From positions 1 to 7,616 of the forward strand of contig JBBINN010000146.1 of the NCBI GenBank assembly GCA_037443885.1: a stretch of 7,616 nucleotides of DNA, given 5' to 3'. The position numbers and the translations under genes are program-made. Numbering within the stretch: position 1 is the first letter of the stretch; every line of letters starts with the position of its first letter. Below the pieces are notes generated by a model. The model did no database searches, had not been told where the DNA came from, and saw only the letters and a list, made by a program, of their open reading frames with translations. This document shows positions 4,649 to 7,616 of this stretch, in pieces. The DNA is from SG8-30 sp037443885. Its GTDB lineage: Bacteria; Pseudomonadota; Gammaproteobacteria; Steroidobacterales; Steroidobacteraceae.

Positions 4649-6664
4649 TCACCAGATCCGGACGCGCTCCGATTCCGGGCGCCAGAGCCGATCGCCCTCC
4701 TCGACGTCGAAAGCCGCGTAAAACGGCTCGAAGTTCGACAACACGCCCTTGGCGCGGAATTCGCCCGGGGCGTGCGGCCCGGTCACCAGCTGCTCGCGCA
4801 GCGCCGCCTCCCGGTAGTTGACGCGCCAGATCTGGGCGAAGCCCAGGAAGAAGCGCTGTGCGCCCGTGTAGCCATCCAGCACCGGCGCCTCGCGGCCGCC
4901 TAGCGAGAGCTGCCAGGCGCGCCACGCGATCGCGAGGCCCGACAGGTCGCCGATGTTCTCGCCGAGCGACAGCCGCCCGTTGATGCCCGCATCCGGCAGC
5001 GGCCGGTAGGCTTCGTACTGCGCCACGAGGCGCTCGGTGCGTTCACGGAAAGCCGCGTCGTCCTCGGCCGCCCACCAGTCGCGCAGGCGCCCGTCGCCGT
5101 CGTAGCGGCGGCCCTGGTCGTCGAAGCCGTGGCTGATCTCGTGGCCGATCACCGCGCCGATCGACCCGTAGTTGACTGCATCCTCCGCGTCGAGGTTGAA
5201 GAACGGAGGCTGCAGGATCGCCGCCGGGAAGGCGATCTCGTTGGCCGTCGGCATGTAGTAGGCGTTGACGGTCTGCGGCGTCATGAGCCACTCGTCGCGG
5301 TCGACCGGGCCGCCGAGCCGCGACACCTGCCGGCGCCACTCGAAGGCGGTCGCGCGCATCGCGTTGCCCACGAGGTCGTCGGCGCGGATCTCGAGGCCGG
5401 AGTAGTCGCGCCACTTGTCCGGGTAGCCGATCTTCACCCGCACCTTGGCCAGCTTCCCGCGCGCCTCCACCCGGGTCGCCGGGCTCATCCACTCGAGTTC
5501 CCCGATCCCCGCCTCCATGGCGACGAGCAGGTTGCGGACGAGTTCGTCCATGCGGGCCTTGGCCGCGGGAGGGAAGTGGCGGGCGACGTATTCCCGGCCC
5601 ACCGCGAAGCCCATGCCGCGATTCACCTCCGACACGGCGCGCTTCCAGCGGGGGCGGTTCTCCAGCGTCCCGCTCAGCGTGCGGGAATTGAAATCGAAGT
5701 GCGCCTCGACGAACGGGCGCGAAAGGTAAGGCGCATAGGCGTTCAGCAGGCGCGCGGCAAGGTAGTCGCGCCACTCGTCCATCGGGCGCGCGGCGAGCAG
5801 GCCGCCCAGCGCCGCGGCGTAGCTCGGCTGGGCGATCACGACGTGGCCATCGCCGGGCAGCGCCGCGGCCTCGAGCAGCGCTTCCCAGTCCAGCGCGGGC
5901 GCGAGCGTCGCGGCCTCCGCCGCGGACACGCGGTTGTAGGTCTTGACCGCGTCGCGGTTCTCCACGCGCGACCACTGCGCCTCGGCGAGCGCGTGCTCGA
6001 GCGCATACACCCGCGCGGCGCGCTCCCCGGGCTCGTCCAGCCCGGCCAGCGCGAACAGGCGCTCCAGGTAGGCGCGGTAGCGGTCCTGCACGTCGGCGAA
6101 GCGCTCCGGCTGCAGGTAGTAGTCGCGATCCGGCATGCCGAGGCCCGACTGCCAGAGATAGGGTACGTACGCATCGGGATCGCCGCGGTCGATGCTGATG
6201 GACAGTGACAGCGGCCCAGGGACACCGCGCGCCCGCGCGGCGCCGATATAGCGCAGGAGGTCTCCCGCGTCTTCGAGCCCCGCGATGCGCGCGAGCTCGG
6301 GCGCGAGCGGCTCGACACCGAGCGCCTCGGCGCGCGCCTCGTCCATGAAGCTCGCGTAGTAGGCGCGGACGGCCACCGCCTCGGTGTCGCCGGCCGGCGC
6401 GGGCGACTTCAGCAGCGCCCGGACGTGATCCTGCGCGTCATCGGCCATCTGGTCGAAGCTGCCCCAGCGCGAGCGGTCGGACGGGATCGGGTTGGCTGCG
6501 AGCCAGGCGCCGTTGGCGTAGCGGAACAGGTCGTCCTGCGGCCGCACGCTGCGATCGTAGCTCGGCAGGTCGAGGCCGGAGGACAGAGCCGGGGGCGCCG
6601 GCTCCGCGGCGGCCGCCGCGCAGGACAGGGACAGGCTCAGGGCAAGCAGAACAGCAGGTCGCAT
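4649..6664 (-). CDS. Periplasmic M13 family zinc endopeptidase (neprilysin/PepO-like)
   Basis: This zinc metallopeptidase would cleave peptides or small proteins after export. The 671-residue length is normal for the family. The N-terminus (MRPAVLLALS, then an Ala run at 16-20) is a Sec signal peptide with likely cleavage after Ala20. Cys15 lacks a proper lipobox, so it is probably not a lipoprotein. The M13 N-terminal domain spans about 38-420, beginning DRSVRPQDDLFRYANGAW. The catalytic domain has substrate-binding NAYY (467-470), VIGHEISHGFDDQG with zinc ligands His508 and His512 and catalytic Glu509, and the third ligand Glu569 in GENIGDLSG with Asp573. His631 and Arg637 match the spacing of neprilysin His711 and Arg717. 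The protein ends RIW, as is common for the family. All catalytic residues are present. The start is the ATG with GGGAGGGG five bases upstream; the frame stays open for a further 304 codons across the methyltransferase gene, but that stretch does not look like protein. Substrate unknown. Confidence 0.95.
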   Translation of the reverse strand: MRPAVLLALSLSLSCAAAAAEPAPPALSSGLDLPSYDRSVRPQDDLFRYANGAWLAANPIPSDRSRWGSFDQMADDAQDHVRALLKSPAPAGDTEAVAVRAYYASFMDEARAEALGVEPLAPELARIAGLEDAGDLLRYIGAARARGVPGPLSLSISIDRGDPDAYVPYLWQSGLGMPDRDYYLQPERFADVQDRYRAYLERLFALAGLDEPGERAARVYALEHALAEAQWSRVENRDAVKTYNRVSAAEAATLAPALDWEALLEAAALPGDGHVVIAQPSYAAALGGLLAARPMDEWRDYLAARLLNAYAPYLSRPFVEAHFDFNSRTLSGTLENRPRWKRAVSEVNRGMGFAVGREYVARHFPPAAKARMDELVRNLLVAMEAGIGELEWMSPATRVEARGKLAKVRVKIGYPDKWRDYSGLEIRADDLVGNAMRATAFEWRRQVSRLGGPVDRDEWLMTPQTVNAYYMPTANEIAFPAAILQPPFFNLDAEDAVNYGSIGAVIGHEISHGFDDQGRRYDGDGRLRDWWAAEDDAAFRERTERLVAQYEAYRPLPDAGINGRLSLGENIGDLSGLAIAWRAWQLSLGGREAPVLDGYTGAQRFFLGFAQIWRVNYREAALREQLVTGPHAPGEFRAKGVLSNFEPFYAAFDVEEGDRLWRPESERVRIW

Positions 6665-6669
6665 GCAGA

Positions 6670-6677
6670 CCCCTCCC
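6670..6677 (-). promoter_or_regulatory. Ribosome binding site of the M13 peptidase
   Basis: GGGAGGGG on the minus strand, five bases before ATG (6662-6664). It decides the start in a frame that is open much further upstream, and the chosen start gives a clean signal peptide. Confidence 0.75.
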
Positions 6678-6692
6678 GGTGGGGACGCGGGA

Positions 6693-6721
6693 TATAGAGG
6701 CCCGGGCAGCGCGAGGGTTCC
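6693..6721 (-). promoter_or_regulatory. Possible ECF-sigma-like promoter before the M13 peptidase
   Basis: GGAACC (6716-6721) is followed by 17 bases and TCTATA (6693-6698) on the minus strand, similar to the GGAACTT / TCTGA pattern of sigma-E-type promoters. It would produce a short leader with the strong ribosome binding site. TATATC in the same place is an alternative, weaker housekeeping -10. A sigma-E-like control would suit a periplasmic protease, but this is inference from short motifs. Confidence 0.33.
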
Positions 6722-6777
6722 GCCGGGATCGGCGCGGCCCGCAGGTGTGCGATGGGACGGCCCGCCCGCGACGGCCC

Positions 6778-7524
6778 TCAGCGCCGGCCGGCGCGCAGGT
6801 GGATGGGCCAGCTGAGCCGCCGCGGCTGGGCTCCCCACGCGTCCCGCAGCAGCGGCTCGAGCAACGCCAGCGGGTCGCCGCCGCGCAGGCGACGGTAGCG
6901 CTGCACCGCCGACCAGGTGCCTAGGTAGGCGAGGGCCGTGTCCACGTCCCAGTCGGTCTCCAGCGCGAAGGCAGGCGCCGCGACCGGCTCGAGTGGCATC
7001 GGCAGCGTCGCGTAGCGCTCCTCGACGTGGCGCCTCTCGGGCGGCCAGTAGGGACCGACCACGTCCCGGTAGAAGTCGTCCACCAGCCGGTCCACCTCGC
7101 CACCCGCCCGGAATTTCTCGTACGTCCACAGGGCCAGCAGTCCGCCGGGACGCAGCAGCCGGCGCACCTCGGCTGCGAACGGGCCAGGCGCGAACCAGTG
7201 GGCGGCCTGCGCCGCGGTCAGCAGGTCCACGCTGGCGTCGGGCAGCTGGCTGCGCTCGGCGGGCTCGACCACATAGCGCGCACGCGGGTGCGGCCGGGCG
7301 CGTTCGAGCTGCGCGCGGCTCGGCTCGGTTGCGACGACCTCCGCGAAGAACTCGGCGAGGCCCACGGCCGCCTGGCCGTTGCCCGTGCCCACGTCGAGGG
7401 CCCGCCCGCGCGCGGGCGCCGCCGCGGCGAGCCACTCGAACAGCGCCCGCGGATAGCCGGGCCGGTAGCGCTCGTACTCGGCTGCCTGGACGGAGAAATG
7501 GTCCTTGAAGGACGCCGCGCTCAT
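6778..7524 (-). CDS. Class I SAM-dependent methyltransferase
   Basis: This 248-residue cytoplasmic protein has a Rossmann-type methyltransferase fold. Motif I is LDVGTGNGQ (43-51), the SAM-binding glycine loop. The acidic residue that binds the SAM ribose is Glu67, in ATEPS. Motif II/III is VDLLTAAQAAHWF (99-111), and LLRPGGLLALWTY (123-135) is the following conserved strand-turn. The N-terminus SFKDHFSVQAAEYERYRPGYPRALFEWL matches small-molecule methyltransferases resembling yeast trans-aconitate methyltransferase, so a carboxylate or other small-molecule acceptor is possible but not proven. The ATG at 7522-7524 is chosen because relatives begin just before the FKDHFS segment. A GTG at 7570-7572 would add 16 residues (KNLFFGRGHRRLQWR...) and has a GGAG before it. 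A 113-base gap separates it from the peptidase, so a shared operon is uncertain. Confidence 0.88.
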   Translation of the reverse strand: MSAASFKDHFSVQAAEYERYRPGYPRALFEWLAAAAPARGRALDVGTGNGQAAVGLAEFFAEVVATEPSRAQLERARPHPRARYVVEPAERSQLPDASVDLLTAAQAAHWFAPGPFAAEVRRLLRPGGLLALWTYEKFRAGGEVDRLVDDFYRDVVGPYWPPERRHVEERYATLPMPLEPVAAPAFALETDWDVDTALAYLGTWSAVQRYRRLRGGDPLALLEPLLRDAWGAQPRRLSWPIHLRAGRR

Positions 7525-7529
7525 GCGCC

Positions 7530-7556
7530 ATTGTAGGCGCCGATGGCCGCGGCCAA
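7530..7556 (-). promoter_or_regulatory. Possible promoter of the methyltransferase gene, leaderless spacing
   Basis: TACAAT (7530-7535) on the minus strand matches five of six -10 consensus bases and ends five bases before the ATG. TTGGCC (7551-7556) is a possible -35, 15 bases away, which is shorter than ideal. The surrounding 90 bases are clearly richer in A and T than the genes. If used, the message would start at or near the ATG; no Shine-Dalgarno precedes that ATG. Confidence 0.4.
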
Positions 7557-7577
7557 AAAAGAGGTTCTTCACCCAAC

Positions 7578-7597
7578 TCCGGGAAATGCTGCCCGGA
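7578..7597. repeat. Short inverted repeat near the right edge
   Basis: TCCGGG (7578-7583) and CCCGGA (7592-7597) form a perfect six-base stem with an eight-base loop. On the plus strand four T follow, giving a weak terminator-like shape, but no plus-strand gene ends here. On the minus strand the second arm includes the GGA of the GGAG that precedes the alternative GTG start. Most likely minor or chance. Confidence 0.25.
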
Positions 7598-7616
7598 TTT
7601 TGAGGAAGAAGTAGGC

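Noticed and set aside
3581..4903. Plus-strand 440-codon open frame opposite the L,D-transpeptidase and the end of the peptidase
   Set aside because: It crosses two well-supported minus-strand genes and their gap, with low-complexity Arg-rich translation and no motif.
5129..6208. Plus-strand 359-codon open frame inside the peptidase gene
   Set aside because: Antisense shadow with His/Arg/Val-rich random-looking sequence; the peptidase catalytic motifs on the other strand are complete.
7553..7560. A-run (T-run on the minus strand) as the tail of a terminator from an upstream gene
   Set aside because: The only nearby stem (7578-7597) lies 17 bases away from the T-run, too far for intrinsic termination; the run is better read as part of an AT-richer promoter region.
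6665..7576. Upstream 304-codon extension of the peptidase frame, which would make a 975-residue fusion
   Set aside because: The extension is the methyltransferase gene read in another frame. The peptidase has its own strong ribosome binding site and signal peptide at 6664.

Overview
The window is GC-rich DNA (roughly 70% by eye) that looks like a proteobacterial chromosome, most likely gamma- or betaproteobacterial. The evidence is a lipoprotein L,D-transpeptidase with a LysM domain, a secreted M13 metallopeptidase with a Sec signal, and a strong G/C bias at third codon positions. A run of ten Ns at 2860-2869 points to a draft or metagenome assembly. The species cannot be named from the sequence.

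All six supported genes lie on the minus strand. In transcription order (high to low coordinates) they are: a class I SAM-dependent methyltransferase (6778-7524); an M13 (neprilysin/PepO-like) zinc endopeptidase exported to the periplasm (4649-6664); a YkuD-type L,D-transpeptidase lipoprotein with a LysM domain (3362-4579); a GT4 glycosyltransferase (2043-3263, containing the assembly gap); a 67-residue charged helical protein 9 bp behind it (1830-2033); and a contractile tail-sheath protein (101-1726). Most gaps are 69-113 bp, so several promoters are likely. Only the glycosyltransferase and the small gene look tightly coupled.

Three of the genes concern the cell envelope: periplasmic proteolysis, peptidoglycan cross-linking or protein anchoring, and probable glycolipid or polysaccharide synthesis. 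The sheath gene is the outlier. It is a structural part of a contractile injection system or phage-tail-like particle, it lies at the left (downstream) edge, and no other tail gene is visible. The most useful question is whether 1-100 leads into a complete contractile-injection locus or whether the sheath gene is an orphan.

No tRNA, rRNA, CRISPR array, insertion sequence or convincing rho-independent terminator was seen. There is no gene-free stretch over 300 bp. Several start-site and regulatory details are readable: a GTG start for the sheath, a TTG start with a Shine-Dalgarno inside a possible hairpin for the glycosyltransferase, -10-like boxes at leaderless spacing before two genes, and GGAAC-type (ECF-sigma-like) motifs before two others.
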